Virus record (IMG/VR): IMGVR_UViG_3300030117_002380
Coordinates: 3,069 to 55,591 of that record
Reading direction: 5' to 3' (one strand)
DNA: 52,523 nt
Origin: a virus
Position 1 is the stretch's first letter. Each line of letters begins with the position of its first letter. Position numbers and translations under genes: made by a program. Below, in pieces: positions 29,489 to 37,511 of the stretch. The notes beneath the pieces are model-generated. The model was not told where the DNA came from and did no database searches. It worked only from the letters and a program-made list of their open reading frames with translations.

Positions 29489-30565
29489 ATGTTATATTCA
29501 ATGGGAATAGAAATCGAAACATGTGGAGCTTCAATATCTTCATTAAAAAGAGCTATAGAAGATAATGGTATTAAGGGTGTTGATTGTAAGCCAGATGGTA
29601 CACCTAGTGTTGATTGCGAGATTGTATTGCCTCCGATTGCAATATGTCAGTCAGGTTATGAGTATTTGGAGCGTATTTGCAGCGTATTGGAAACGGAAGG
29701 CGCGCGCGTCAACTCTTCATGTGGTTTACATGTTCACATTAGTAATGCGCCATTGGCAGATAATACACATGCAGCGCGATACACTGGCGACAGCATATTG
29801 CACAAAGAGCGTACTGGACGGTTTCTTTCACAACACGGTGATCCACTAGACGCTGTGGCAGTAAAGGATATCATGTTGCGCTATACTGAACAGCAAAGCA
29901 CTATCAATAGCATGTTGCCACGTTCGCGTCACATGAATAGATATTGCAAAACACTTGATCCACAGCGTATTGAAAGAGCTAATACCATTAGCGATCTTAG
30001 CGACGCAACACATGGCAAGTTTTCCTCAATCAATCTGCAAACATGGTCGCGTGGAACAATTGAATTTCGCCAGCACTCAGGCACTATCGATGTTAACAAA
30101 ATTTGGAACTGGTGTTGCTTTTTGCACAATCTAGTTTGCTGGACCGTTAACGAGCGTATTGAGGGTGGCACCCGAACAATTGTTCAGGAAACGCCAGTTG
30201 ATCCGTTCCGTCGTAATTCTCGTGTAGGTGTTCAATATCATATGATGAGATCAATGGACGGCGCAACAACACGCGATATTATGTTGGCTACTGGATGTAG
30301 CGAACAACGTGTTCGCGCGGCAGTGTCTGAAATACGCAATCGCGTAGGCGACAACGCTGTAGTCACTCATACGCAACAATCAAATGGTGCAAGATATGGT
30401 GATGGAACAGACCACACTAGATACCAAGTTTTGCAAACGGTTGAAACGCAAACCAACGGCGCAACATTGCGGCCTGAAAATAGGCGCGGCATGGATAGCG
30501 TTTGGGCTGGATTATCAGACGGATTGTTTGAAGCATGGCAGGATAGAATAATCGCGCTGGCATAG
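29489..30565 (+). CDS. amidoligase (Amidoligase_2, glutamine-synthetase fold)
   Basis: 358 aa. Core motifs G-I-E-I-E (6-10), C-G-L-H-V-H-I (78-84), a central L-P-R-S-R-H-M-N-R-Y-C and T-I-E-F-R-Q-H-S-G-T (190-199) define the Amidoligase_2 family (PF12224), predicted to use ATP to form amide bonds between a carboxylate and an amine. Metal and ATP contacts would be Glu8, Glu10, His81, His83, Glu192 and Arg194. The C-terminal ~100 residues (after 255) contain an HTH-like stretch. Candidate targets are peptidoglycan cross-links, capsid proteins or gamma-glutamyl tags. It ends in a hairpin around its stop codon. Confidence 0.85.
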   Translation: MLYSMGIEIETCGASISSLKRAIEDNGIKGVDCKPDGTPSVDCEIVLPPIAICQSGYEYLERICSVLETEGARVNSSCGLHVHISNAPLADNTHAARYTGDSILHKERTGRFLSQHGDPLDAVAVKDIMLRYTEQQSTINSMLPRSRHMNRYCKTLDPQRIERANTISDLSDATHGKFSSINLQTWSRGTIEFRQHSGTIDVNKIWNWCCFLHNLVCWTVNERIEGGTRTIVQETPVDPFRRNSRVGVQYHMMRSMDGATTRDIMLATGCSEQRVRAAVSEIRNRVGDNAVVTHTQQSNGARYGDGTDHTRYQVLQTVETQTNGATLRPENRRGMDSVWAGLSDGLFEAWQDRIIALA

Positions 30566-30614
30566 GCCAGCGCAACATAAACCAAATCAGAGCGGCGTTG
30601 CCGCTCTTTTTTTT
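30554..30614 (+). terminator. double hairpin with intrinsic terminator after the amidoligase
   Basis: First, GCGCTGGC (30554-30561), loop ATAG, GCCAGCGC (30566-30573), a perfect 8-base-pair stem straddling the stop codon. Second, AGAGCGGC (30589-30596), loop GTT, GCCGCTCT (30600-30607), followed by eight T (30607-30614), a classical terminator. Confidence 0.85.
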
Positions 30615-30756
30615 GCGGGTCCCTTTGGTAACCCGAACAATTATTCGGGATCGGGTTTTATTGCAATGGGTCCCCCCCTATATGCGGCAGCGTATCGGTC
30701 AGTACACTGTACTAAGTCCACCACGAACAATACCCAGCGCGATGCGAATGGGTCCC

Positions 30757-30795
30757 TTGACGGGTCCCCAAGCATCCCATACAGTCCCAACTGTA
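30757..30795 (+). promoter_or_regulatory. late operon promoter with overlapping operators
   Basis: TTGACG (30757-30762), 17 bases, TACAGT (30780-30785). The -35 is flanked by two GGGTCCC elements (30750-30756 and 30762-30768); the -10 forms an inverted repeat TACAGT-CCCA-ACTGTA (30780-30795). GTCCCAACTGTA (30784-30795) is identical to the site at 14272-14283, and ATCCCA (30774-30779), the complement of TGGGAT, abuts the -10. Two further GGGTCCC copies are at 30617 and 30668. It would drive the structural genes from 30815 up to the terminator at 43994. Confidence 0.7.
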
Positions 30796-30814
30796 GTAGA
30801 AAGGGAGGATGTAC

Positions 30815-31039
30815 ATGCAAAGATGGGCGCTTGTTACTATGAATCATCGTGGTAGGATTGATGATGGTAAAGATTTTTGGATAAATGAGAGTAACGTTGC
30901 TTCTATGATGGAACTTGATGATGGCTGTATGGTTAATTTCGCCACTTCTGAGTATGATGTTATTAAGGTTAGGCAGTCCTGTGATTGTATTTTTACGGAA
31001 TGGGATAACTGGCAGGCAACTCAGGAAGGTTCTGATTGA
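30815..31039 (+). CDS. hypothetical protein, 74 aa
   Basis: ATG at 30815 lies 6 bases after GGGAGG; the ATG at 30809 is directly against that site and is rejected. The sequence is beta-rich with F-W-I-N-E-S-N-V-A-S-M and V-I-K-V-R-Q-S, vaguely like FlbD/YlzI-type small barrels. First gene of the late operon; overlaps the next by one base. Confidence 0.55.
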   Translation: MQRWALVTMNHRGRIDDGKDFWINESNVASMMELDDGCMVNFATSEYDVIKVRQSCDCIFTEWDNWQATQEGSD

Positions 31040-31275
31040 TGCCGAAGTACAGGCTTTATTACGGTAAATTGGGTGATTTCTATGCACAGACTGCTGGTGA
31101 GGTTGTTCCATATTTGCGTGAGCATCATATGTTGGGTGATGATAGTGAGGGGGATTTTATTCGCAGACTGGCGATGGAGATGTGTGAGTGGAATGGTAAG
31201 AGTTATTATTTTCAGACTCGTGATGCGTTGGGTGCGAGTATGTTGAGGCATGGATTAATGGAGGTTGTTGATTAA
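31039..31275 (+). CDS. hypothetical protein, 78 aa
   Basis: TGATG coupling with the preceding gene and AGGAAGG 9 bases upstream. Alpha/beta, Tyr- and Met-rich, acidic. Unknown family. Codon use here turns strongly to G and T (GGT, GTT, GAT), a change that continues to about 39 kb. Confidence 0.55.
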   Translation: MPKYRLYYGKLGDFYAQTAGEVVPYLREHHMLGDDSEGDFIRRLAMEMCEWNGKSYYFQTRDALGASMLRHGLMEVVD

Positions 31276-31326
31276 ATATTTTTTTGCTGTTAGGTTTGGC
31301 GTATCTATTTTGAGGAGGCTTGATTG

Positions 31327-31800
31327 ATGGCGGTACGTTCTATGCCTATGGGTGCTCCGATGGGTCCTCCGATGGGTGGTCCTGCGGGTCCACCTCCTGC
31401 ACAGGCACCTTCGATGCCGATGGGTCCGCAGGGTGCTATGATGCAGGGACAGCAGCAGCCTTCTAGTGGTCCTAGTACATATGGTGGTAGTGTTGAGGGT
31501 CGAGCGCGTTTTCGAGAGGGTTTGAGGGCGCGAAAGAGTGCATTTATGAGTGGTATGCAGGGTGATATGCCCGGTGGTGATCCAGAGCAGGTAAATTTTG
31601 CACAGATGGGCGGTGTTCCTTTAGGTGTTCCTCGTATGGGTGGCAGGGGTGCTCCTATGCCTATGGCGGGTCCTCCTTTGGGTCGCATGGTGAGTGGTAA
31701 TGCGAGTGTTGGCAGTGCTCCGTTACAGATTCCTAATGTTCCTGCGCGTATGATGGGTGGTGGTGTTGTTCCGTTATTTAGGGGATTGGGTCGTTATTGA
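31327..31800 (+). CDS. Met/Gly/Pro-rich low-complexity protein
   Basis: 157 aa. ATG at 31327 with GAGGAGG 9 bases upstream. The first 45 residues are M-G-x-P-M-G-P-P-type repeats; a central charged part (R-A-R-F-R-E-G-L-R-A-R-K) is followed by more Gly/Pro/Met. Probably disordered. Similar in style to the protein at 21950. In a head operon it may be a minor virion component; no family recognised. Confidence 0.55.
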   Translation: MAVRSMPMGAPMGPPMGGPAGPPPAQAPSMPMGPQGAMMQGQQQPSSGPSTYGGSVEGRARFREGLRARKSAFMSGMQGDMPGGDPEQVNFAQMGGVPLGVPRMGGRGAPMPMAGPPLGRMVSGNASVGSAPLQIPNVPARMMGGGVVPLFRGLGRY

Positions 31801-32222
31801 TGGACTATTCGCTTCTTGGATCGGTTATGTCGTTGGTTTTAAACGACAATTTCTATGAGAAGCATAATGTTAGGAACATAAGGAACTCGATTTACTGTGC
31901 GATTAAGCATGATCGTTGTTTTGTTCACCGTGTTGGTGGTGAGATTGTTGGTTACTGCACATGGGGATTTTTTAGTCGTGATGAGTTAGACTTGGATTAT
32001 TGGGATGGTGAGGAGGTTTTTTCTCGTACTTATTCTGATGATTTGATATTATTTTTCCCTAAATTTCAGTGTCGTGCTGGTCGCAGGGAAGTGATTAGGT
32101 TTATTAGGGATATTCAGGATTATATGTTTGAGCATTATCCTGAAGTTGAGGTTGGCGAGGGTTTACGGGTATATCCGGGTGGTAGCACTCGTGATGAGAA
32201 GTGGTATAGGAAAGTGGCATGA
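31800..32222 (+). CDS. HlyC-like toxin-activating lysine acyltransferase homologue
   Basis: 140 aa. L-L-G-S-V-M-S-L (5-12), His22, I-V-G-Y-C-T-W (49-55) and D-D-L-I-L-F-F-P-K-F (80-89) line up with the L-G-H-V-S-W-L, catalytic His23, V-A-Y-C-S-W and catalytic-Asp D-W-I-A-P-F positions of E. coli HlyC (RTX acyltransferase, PF02794), a GNAT-like fold. HlyC transfers a fatty acyl chain from acyl-ACP to lysine of a protoxin. No RTX protein is encoded here, so the target would be a virion or host protein. Identified by eye; length is slightly shorter than HlyC (170 aa). Confidence 0.6.
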   Translation: MDYSLLGSVMSLVLNDNFYEKHNVRNIRNSIYCAIKHDRCFVHRVGGEIVGYCTWGFFSRDELDLDYWDGEEVFSRTYSDDLILFFPKFQCRAGRREVIRFIRDIQDYMFEHYPEVEVGEGLRVYPGGSTRDEKWYRKVA

Positions 32223-34270
32223 CTACATTTTTGGATTTATTGGGTTTAGGTTTTAGGCCACGGATTGTTTTTGATAGTGGCGGTGATGGTGGCGGAGGCG
32301 GAGATAGTCGCCCTGATAGTGCTAAGGCTTTAGATGAGACTGGTGGCACGAGTGTTGCGGATGCGTATCAGCAGTATGCGGATACTATGGCGGAGGCTGG
32401 TGTTCGGAATTTGGCTGGTGCTGGTACGTCTGCGTATGAGCAGGCTCAAGCGTTAGCTGGTAGGGATGATGATGACGATGAGCCATCATTTCCTGTTGTT
32501 GTAGGTGACACTGTTGGTTTTCCTGATCCTTCGATTGTTGAGGATGTAGTTCTTGATCCTACTGGTTCTCCAACTGGTTTTAGTGTTCCTGACGAGTTTT
32601 ACCGTGATATTATGGGTTTTGATGTTGCGGATAATCAGCCGAGCGGGATGTTTCAGGGTCCAACTTTGGACGCTGATATAGATCCGTTGGGTTTGGATAG
32701 TGTTGGTGCTTTTACGCCGATTGATGTTCCTGAGATTAGTGATATTAATTTAGAGTTTGGCGATATTTCTTCTACTGATACCAGACCTGTTGCTGATACT
32801 AGACCGTTTACTACGTTTGATGATTTGATGGGTGGTGGAGATGATTTAGTGGGTGGTAGTCCTGCTATAATTGAGGATACAAGTCCTTCGCTTGCTGATC
32901 CTTTTGTTCCTAGTGGCATTGGTGGAGAAGGTTTTGGTGATGAGCCTCCTTTGATTGATATGCAGAGTGTTACGACTGCTCCGGGTTTTCCTCAACCTGA
33001 GATTTTAACTCAGCGGGAATTATTTGAAACTGGTCAAATTGGTAGATCTGATGTTATTGGTGGGGCTGCAATTCCTGCTGGTGATATGACTACAGAGGAT
33101 TATTTGGCTGCTACTGGTTTGACTAGCACGTTGGCTCAAGGTCGTGATCCGACTTCTCCGAACGCTGCTGAGTCTGCTTTGATTAGTGATGTTTTGAACA
33201 ATAGCAACATTACTATGGATAGTGATCGTCAGGCTCGTATTGTTGAAACGATGCGTGATAATGGTGCTACGGGTGCTGAGATTGAGAACTTTTTGAGGGA
33301 GAACCCGGAGGGTAGTGAGTTATACAGTGGTGATGGTTCATTTGGCGCTAATTTAAGGAATGTAGCTGATGATGTTTTGAGTTACTTTGTTAAGTCTGCA
33401 ACATTTGGCTTGATTGATCCTAAGAAGATGAATTTCAACACTGCTCAAAGGTTTTTGGACGCTTACCGTGATACTGGGAAGTTTGTTTATGACGCTGAAA
33501 ACCCTGATGTTGTGATTGGCGTTGAGGACAGTGACGGTAATTTGGTTCGTGGTTTTGGCGAGTTTCAAAATACTGAGAGTGGTGCGATTAGGGTTCAGGA
33601 TGTTGCGGATATGGGTGGTGACGATGAGGGCGATGATGGTTGTCCTTCTGGTTTTGTTCGCAATCCTGTTACTGGTGTTTGTGAGCCGATTGATGATGAT
33701 GTTGGTGAAGCTCCTCCGATTTCGGTTGCACCTCGTCCTGTGAGGCCGAGGGACCCTAGCCCTGCGCCTGATCTCCCTGATCCTGTAGATCCGGGTGATG
33801 GTATGATTATACGCCAGCCTACGTTTGCTACTGGTGGTATCGTTGGTTATCAGCGGGGTGGTGATGTTGATGCTGAGAGTTATGATTTCAGCCCGTTTCA
33901 GGAAACTGGTTTTGGAACTGGTGACACGACTTTAATGCAAAGACATAAGTTAGGTCTTGATACTTTTGATGACAATCAAATGAACATGTATGATTTGAAC
34001 AACGATGGCATGGTTGATCAGACTGACATAGACGCTGGTTTTCAATTTATTACTGGTAATCCTGATTTAAATGTTATGCAGCATGTTCAGAAGCGCGCTA
34101 TTCGTGAGCGAGATCCTACTCCTATTAGGTCTAAAGATCCTCTTGGTGATCCTGTGCCCACCTCACCTGCTGCGCCTGCACAGGGTATGTCAATTCGTTC
34201 AGTTGGATTTCAGGAGGGTGGTCCTGTGACTCCTAATATAGATAATTTCCTGCGTACATTTAGGGGCTGA
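32219..34270 (+). CDS. acidic structural protein with EF-hand-like loop
   Basis: 683 aa, coupled to the previous gene by 4 bases. Very rich in Asp, Gly, Pro and Thr, few lysines, likely extended or disordered. D-L-N-N-D-G-M-V-D-Q-T-D (about 595-606) is an EF-hand/dockerin-like calcium loop, and C-P-S-G-F-V-R-N-P-V-T-G-V-C (about 475-490) forms a Cys-bounded module. Position before terminase and portal suggests a head-associated protein. No enzyme motif seen. Confidence 0.5.
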   Translation: MTTFLDLLGLGFRPRIVFDSGGDGGGGGDSRPDSAKALDETGGTSVADAYQQYADTMAEAGVRNLAGAGTSAYEQAQALAGRDDDDDEPSFPVVVGDTVGFPDPSIVEDVVLDPTGSPTGFSVPDEFYRDIMGFDVADNQPSGMFQGPTLDADIDPLGLDSVGAFTPIDVPEISDINLEFGDISSTDTRPVADTRPFTTFDDLMGGGDDLVGGSPAIIEDTSPSLADPFVPSGIGGEGFGDEPPLIDMQSVTTAPGFPQPEILTQRELFETGQIGRSDVIGGAAIPAGDMTTEDYLAATGLTSTLAQGRDPTSPNAAESALISDVLNNSNITMDSDRQARIVETMRDNGATGAEIENFLRENPEGSELYSGDGSFGANLRNVADDVLSYFVKSATFGLIDPKKMNFNTAQRFLDAYRDTGKFVYDAENPDVVIGVEDSDGNLVRGFGEFQNTESGAIRVQDVADMGGDDEGDDGCPSGFVRNPVTGVCEPIDDDVGEAPPISVAPRPVRPRDPSPAPDLPDPVDPGDGMIIRQPTFATGGIVGYQRGGDVDAESYDFSPFQETGFGTGDTTLMQRHKLGLDTFDDNQMNMYDLNNDGMVDQTDIDAGFQFITGNPDLNVMQHVQKRAIRERDPTPIRSKDPLGDPVPTSPAAPAQGMSIRSVGFQEGGPVTPNIDNFLRTFRG

Positions 34271-34271
34271 T

Positions 34272-35771
34272 TTGTATAAGAACATAGATACTTTTGTTCA
34301 GGGTTTTGCGAACGGCGGCGGCGTTGGTTTTGAGCGTGGCAGGGGCAGTATTTATGACAGTTACCTTAGTGCTAAGAAGAAAAAGAAGAAGAAGAAGGAG
34401 AAGGAGAAAAGTTTTTCTGACGGTCCCGGTTTTGCTATAACTGGTTCTGGTGATTTTGGTGACACTGATGATTTAGCTACTGCATATGAGATTTCTGAGG
34501 CTTTAGGTGGCCGTGATGATAGTGGCGATGATCCTGTTGATAATTTTTTAGAAGCTACGTTTAAGATACCGTCAATAACTCAAGTGGATCAAAGTGAGCC
34601 TGTTGCATACCCTAGTGCTTTAGATCCCTTAACAGCATATGGTCGTAGGGGTCCTGATGTTAGAAGATTCTTTGATGATAGTGAGCTTCAAGATACTGGT
34701 GGTCCTAGATTTTTACCGATAACTGGTCAAATATATACGTCTGAGCCTATGAGTTCTGCTGTTGGTGGTTTGATTGACGATCATGAATACCGTCATTTAG
34801 CATTGAACGAGCTTCGCAATGTGATGGGTAAAAGAAATCCTGCTGAAAATATTTACAAATATGGTCAGCCTATGATGGATGCAGTTAGTGATATTTTAGA
34901 TTTTAGCGGTTCCAGAACACAGGGTAAAAATTTAAGAGATATTTTAAGGGAAGAAAAATTTGTAGAGCTTTTTGACCCTCCTGCTTTGGATGAAGGCCCA
35001 TACGGGAGAGATCATTTAAGTACAATTGATCCTAGAACAGTTTTTGAGCAACTAGCAATGATTGATGAGGATGCTGGTTCTGTTCAGCTTCAAAGCCCAG
35101 AATTACGAGGTGGTATTCAGGATGTTTTAGCTGGTAGAATGTCAATGGGTGATTTTTTTAATCTTCCACAAGTTCAAGAAGTTGCTAGAATTATTGATGA
35201 AAATCCAGAAAATTTTAGGCCAGAGTTTTTAAAAACTATCAACGATCCAAGGCAGATAATGCCAGTTATGCAAGGTTTAGGCACTTTTCTTGATAGACTT
35301 CCCGCGCCTCGCGCTGCAACTGGAGAAATTAGGCCAGAGTTTAGTGACGCGGAACGTCTTTTAAGTTATTACAAAAGTCAAACTGGAGAAGGTTATTCTT
35401 CAATGAAGAATAAGTCTCCTGAAGAGCGAAGGCGTCTAAGTAAGATTCTTGTCGATTTGCAAGAGGGATTGGGCGGAGTGCTTGGTGGGAGCAGATTGAA
35501 TCCAAAACAATTTGAAAAATTTATGTTTCCTACGGCTACAAACAATAATGTTTCAGAGGGCATGGGTTCTGTAGAGCAAGGGGCTATGCAGGTGAGAGAT
35601 ATACCTTTAGATATTCAAGCTTACATAGATGATTTAAGTGCAAGAGCGCCTATAGTTGAATTTAACAATTTAAAAGGTCAGATGATTGCTGGTGGTAGTA
35701 GGGGCGCTAATCTTGAATTTGCTTTAGATAATTTAGCGCGGAGACTTGGCATTGAACGACCTGACAAGTAA
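34272..35771 (+). CDS. putative HExxH metallopeptidase-like protein
   Basis: 499 aa from TTG with AGGGG 5 bases upstream. H-E-Y-R-H at residues 171-175 is a zinc-peptidase HExxH motif in a predicted helix (D-D-H-E-Y-R-H-L-A-L-N-E-L). A tract of eight lysines (35-42) precedes E-K-E-K. The third ligand cannot be assigned. Located directly before terL, where many phages encode a head-maturation protease, so a capsid-processing role is possible; family not recognised. Overlaps terL by 20 bases. Confidence 0.5.
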   Translation: MYKNIDTFVQGFANGGGVGFERGRGSIYDSYLSAKKKKKKKKEKEKSFSDGPGFAITGSGDFGDTDDLATAYEISEALGGRDDSGDDPVDNFLEATFKIPSITQVDQSEPVAYPSALDPLTAYGRRGPDVRRFFDDSELQDTGGPRFLPITGQIYTSEPMSSAVGGLIDDHEYRHLALNELRNVMGKRNPAENIYKYGQPMMDAVSDILDFSGSRTQGKNLRDILREEKFVELFDPPALDEGPYGRDHLSTIDPRTVFEQLAMIDEDAGSVQLQSPELRGGIQDVLAGRMSMGDFFNLPQVQEVARIIDENPENFRPEFLKTINDPRQIMPVMQGLGTFLDRLPAPRAATGEIRPEFSDAERLLSYYKSQTGEGYSSMKNKSPEERRRLSKILVDLQEGLGGVLGGSRLNPKQFEKFMFPTATNNNVSEGMGSVEQGAMQVRDIPLDIQAYIDDLSARAPIVEFNNLKGQMIAGGSRGANLEFALDNLARRLGIERPDK

Positions 35772-37236
35772 CTTCACTGAATATTTAACGGATGAAGAGT
35801 TAGCTAAAGTTGCTCCTATGCTGGAGCGTTTGAAGACGCTTGATGACCGCACAGAAAAGCATGATAATTTTATGAGTTTTGTAAAGCATGTGTGGCCTCA
35901 ATTTATAGAGGGTGGTCATCACAGGATTTACGCTGATAAGTTGCAGGCTGTTGCGGACGGTAAGTTAAAGCGTTTAATTATTAACATGCCGCCTCGACAT
36001 ACGAAGTCTGAGTTTGCGAGTTATTTATTTCCAACGTGGTTGATGGGGAGAGATCCAACCAAGAAGATTATTCAGGCGACACACACGGCTGAGTTAGCGG
36101 TTGGATTTGGTAGGAAGGTCAAGAATCTTATAGATAGCGAGGATTTTCGAGATGTTTTCCCAGATGTTAAATTGGCTACGGACGCTAAAGCAGCGGGTCG
36201 TTGGAGCACTAACAAAGGTGGCGAGTATTATGCTGTCGGTGTTGGCGGTGCCTTGGCGGGTCGCGGTGCGGATTTGGCAATCATTGATGACCCGGTTTCG
36301 GAACAAGACGCGCTGAGTGCGAGTGCATTAGATAACATTTATGAGTGGTACACTTCTGGTCCGAGGCAGCGTTTACAGCCCGGTGGTTCGATTATTATCG
36401 TTATGACGCGGTGGAGTATTCGTGATTTAACTGCGAAGGTTTTAGCGAAGCAAAGTGAGGTTGGCGCTGATAAGTGGGAGGTTGTTGAGTTTCCTGCGAT
36501 TATGCCGAGCGGTAATTCTTTATGGCCTGAGTTCTGGAAGTTGGAGGAGTTGGAGGGCGTTAAGGCTTCTATTCCTGTAGCCAAATGGAACGCTCAGTAT
36601 ATGCAAAACCCTACGGCTGAAGAGGGTGCTATTATCAAGCGTGAGTGGTGGAATATCTGGGAGAAGGAAGATCCGCCTGATTGCGCTTATGTGATACAAA
36701 GTTATGATACTGCGTTTAGTAAATCTGACCGTGCAGACTTTAGTGCTGTAACGACTTGGGGTATTTTTACGGAGCCTGAATCAAATGAGGATCATATTAT
36801 ATTGCTTGATGCTATTAGGGGGCGTTGGGATTTTCCTGAGCTAAAGGAGCAGGCAAAGGAGATATATGATATTTATGAACCTGACATGGTTTTGATTGAG
36901 CAGAAAGCTAGTGGTATGCCGTTGACGCAAGAGTTTCGGCGCATGGGTATTCCTGTTACGCCGTTTACTCCAAGCCGTGGTGCTGATAAGTTTACACGTA
37001 TGCACTCATGTGCGCCTGTATTTGAAAGCGGTATGGTATGGTGTCCTGATAATAATTTCGCTGATGAAGTTATGGAGGAATGTGCTTCATTTCCTAATGG
37101 TGAATATGATGACTTGGCGGATTCGATGACACAGGCTATACTGCGTTTTAGGCAGGGTGGTTTTATTATCACTCCGAGTGATTATGATGACGAAGATTTT
37201 ATGCAATATACTCATAGGAAAAGGGAGTATTACTAA
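35752..37236 (+). CDS. terL: terminase large subunit
   Basis: 494 aa. Walker A-like P-P-R-H-T-K-S-E (80-87), Walker B L-A-I-I-D-D (175-180), motif III-like V-M-T-R-W, and a C-terminal RNase H-like nuclease with Y-D-T-A-F-S-K-S-D (first Asp), L-I-E-Q-K-A-S-G and D-D-L-A-D-S (last Asp). It translocates and cuts DNA into the prohead. TTG at 35752 has GGAG 8 bases upstream; the TTG at 35746 is too close to it. Confidence 0.93.
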   Translation: MNDLTSNFTEYLTDEELAKVAPMLERLKTLDDRTEKHDNFMSFVKHVWPQFIEGGHHRIYADKLQAVADGKLKRLIINMPPRHTKSEFASYLFPTWLMGRDPTKKIIQATHTAELAVGFGRKVKNLIDSEDFRDVFPDVKLATDAKAAGRWSTNKGGEYYAVGVGGALAGRGADLAIIDDPVSEQDALSASALDNIYEWYTSGPRQRLQPGGSIIIVMTRWSIRDLTAKVLAKQSEVGADKWEVVEFPAIMPSGNSLWPEFWKLEELEGVKASIPVAKWNAQYMQNPTAEEGAIIKREWWNIWEKEDPPDCAYVIQSYDTAFSKSDRADFSAVTTWGIFTEPESNEDHIILLDAIRGRWDFPELKEQAKEIYDIYEPDMVLIEQKASGMPLTQEFRRMGIPVTPFTPSRGADKFTRMHSCAPVFESGMVWCPDNNFADEVMEECASFPNGEYDDLADSMTQAILRFRQGGFIITPSDYDDEDFMQYTHRKREYY

Positions 37237-37511
37237 TGGCTGCGAAACCTGACTTTTTGGATTTAGACGGTGATGGCGATAAGTCTGAGCCTATGAAAAC
37301 TGCTGCAAAGCAAAAGAAGGCTGCTAAAATGAAAAAGGGCGGCAGAGTTAAAAAAATGAAAGGTGGTGGCGCTGTATCTACCGAAAGAAACGGTGTGTTG
37401 CAGGAACACTACAAACAACCACAACCATGTCCTATGGAGCTTGAGAACAGTGGTTTTTCGCGCGGTGCTGGCGCTGCTATTTCAGGGACGAAGTTTGTAG
37501 GGGTTAGATAA
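37236..37511 (+). CDS. small basic protein with acidic DxDGD start
   Basis: 91 aa. F-L-D-L-D-G-D-G-D-K-S-E-P-M-K near the N-terminus followed by a lysine-rich zone (K-K-A-A-K-M-K-K-G-G-R-V-K-K) recurs beside portal genes in many marine phages. The function is unknown; the Asp-rich loop could bind calcium. Coupled by one base at both ends. Confidence 0.6.
   Translation: MAAKPDFLDLDGDGDKSEPMKTAAKQKKAAKMKKGGRVKKMKGGGAVSTERNGVLQEHYKQPQPCPMELENSGFSRGAGAAISGTKFVGVR

Larger units (their letters stand above)
22126..30651. repeat. dispersed asymmetric repeat TTGTTCGGGTT
   Basis: Exact copies on plus: 24328-24338, 25724-25734, 25863-25873, 29115-29125, 29218-29228. On minus: 23005-23015, 25832-25842, 28964-28974, 30630-30640. 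TTATTCGGGTT: 22897-22907 and 28468-28478 (plus), 22126-22136 and 29364-29374 (minus). Close variants: 26947-26957, 28128-28138, 28728-28738, 30169-30179 (minus), 30641-30651; GGGAT/GGGAA forms also at 16967 and 19955. None was seen before 16.9 kb or after 30.7 kb. Consensus TTRTTCGGGTTA. Confidence 0.85.

Noticed and set aside
30598-30855. 85-aa frame across the late promoter region
   Set aside because: Overlaps a terminator, promoter and operators; no ribosome site.
34372-34410. Long AAG/AAA run as a programmed frameshift site
   Set aside because: Both flanks stay in one open frame and no downstream frame would be gained.
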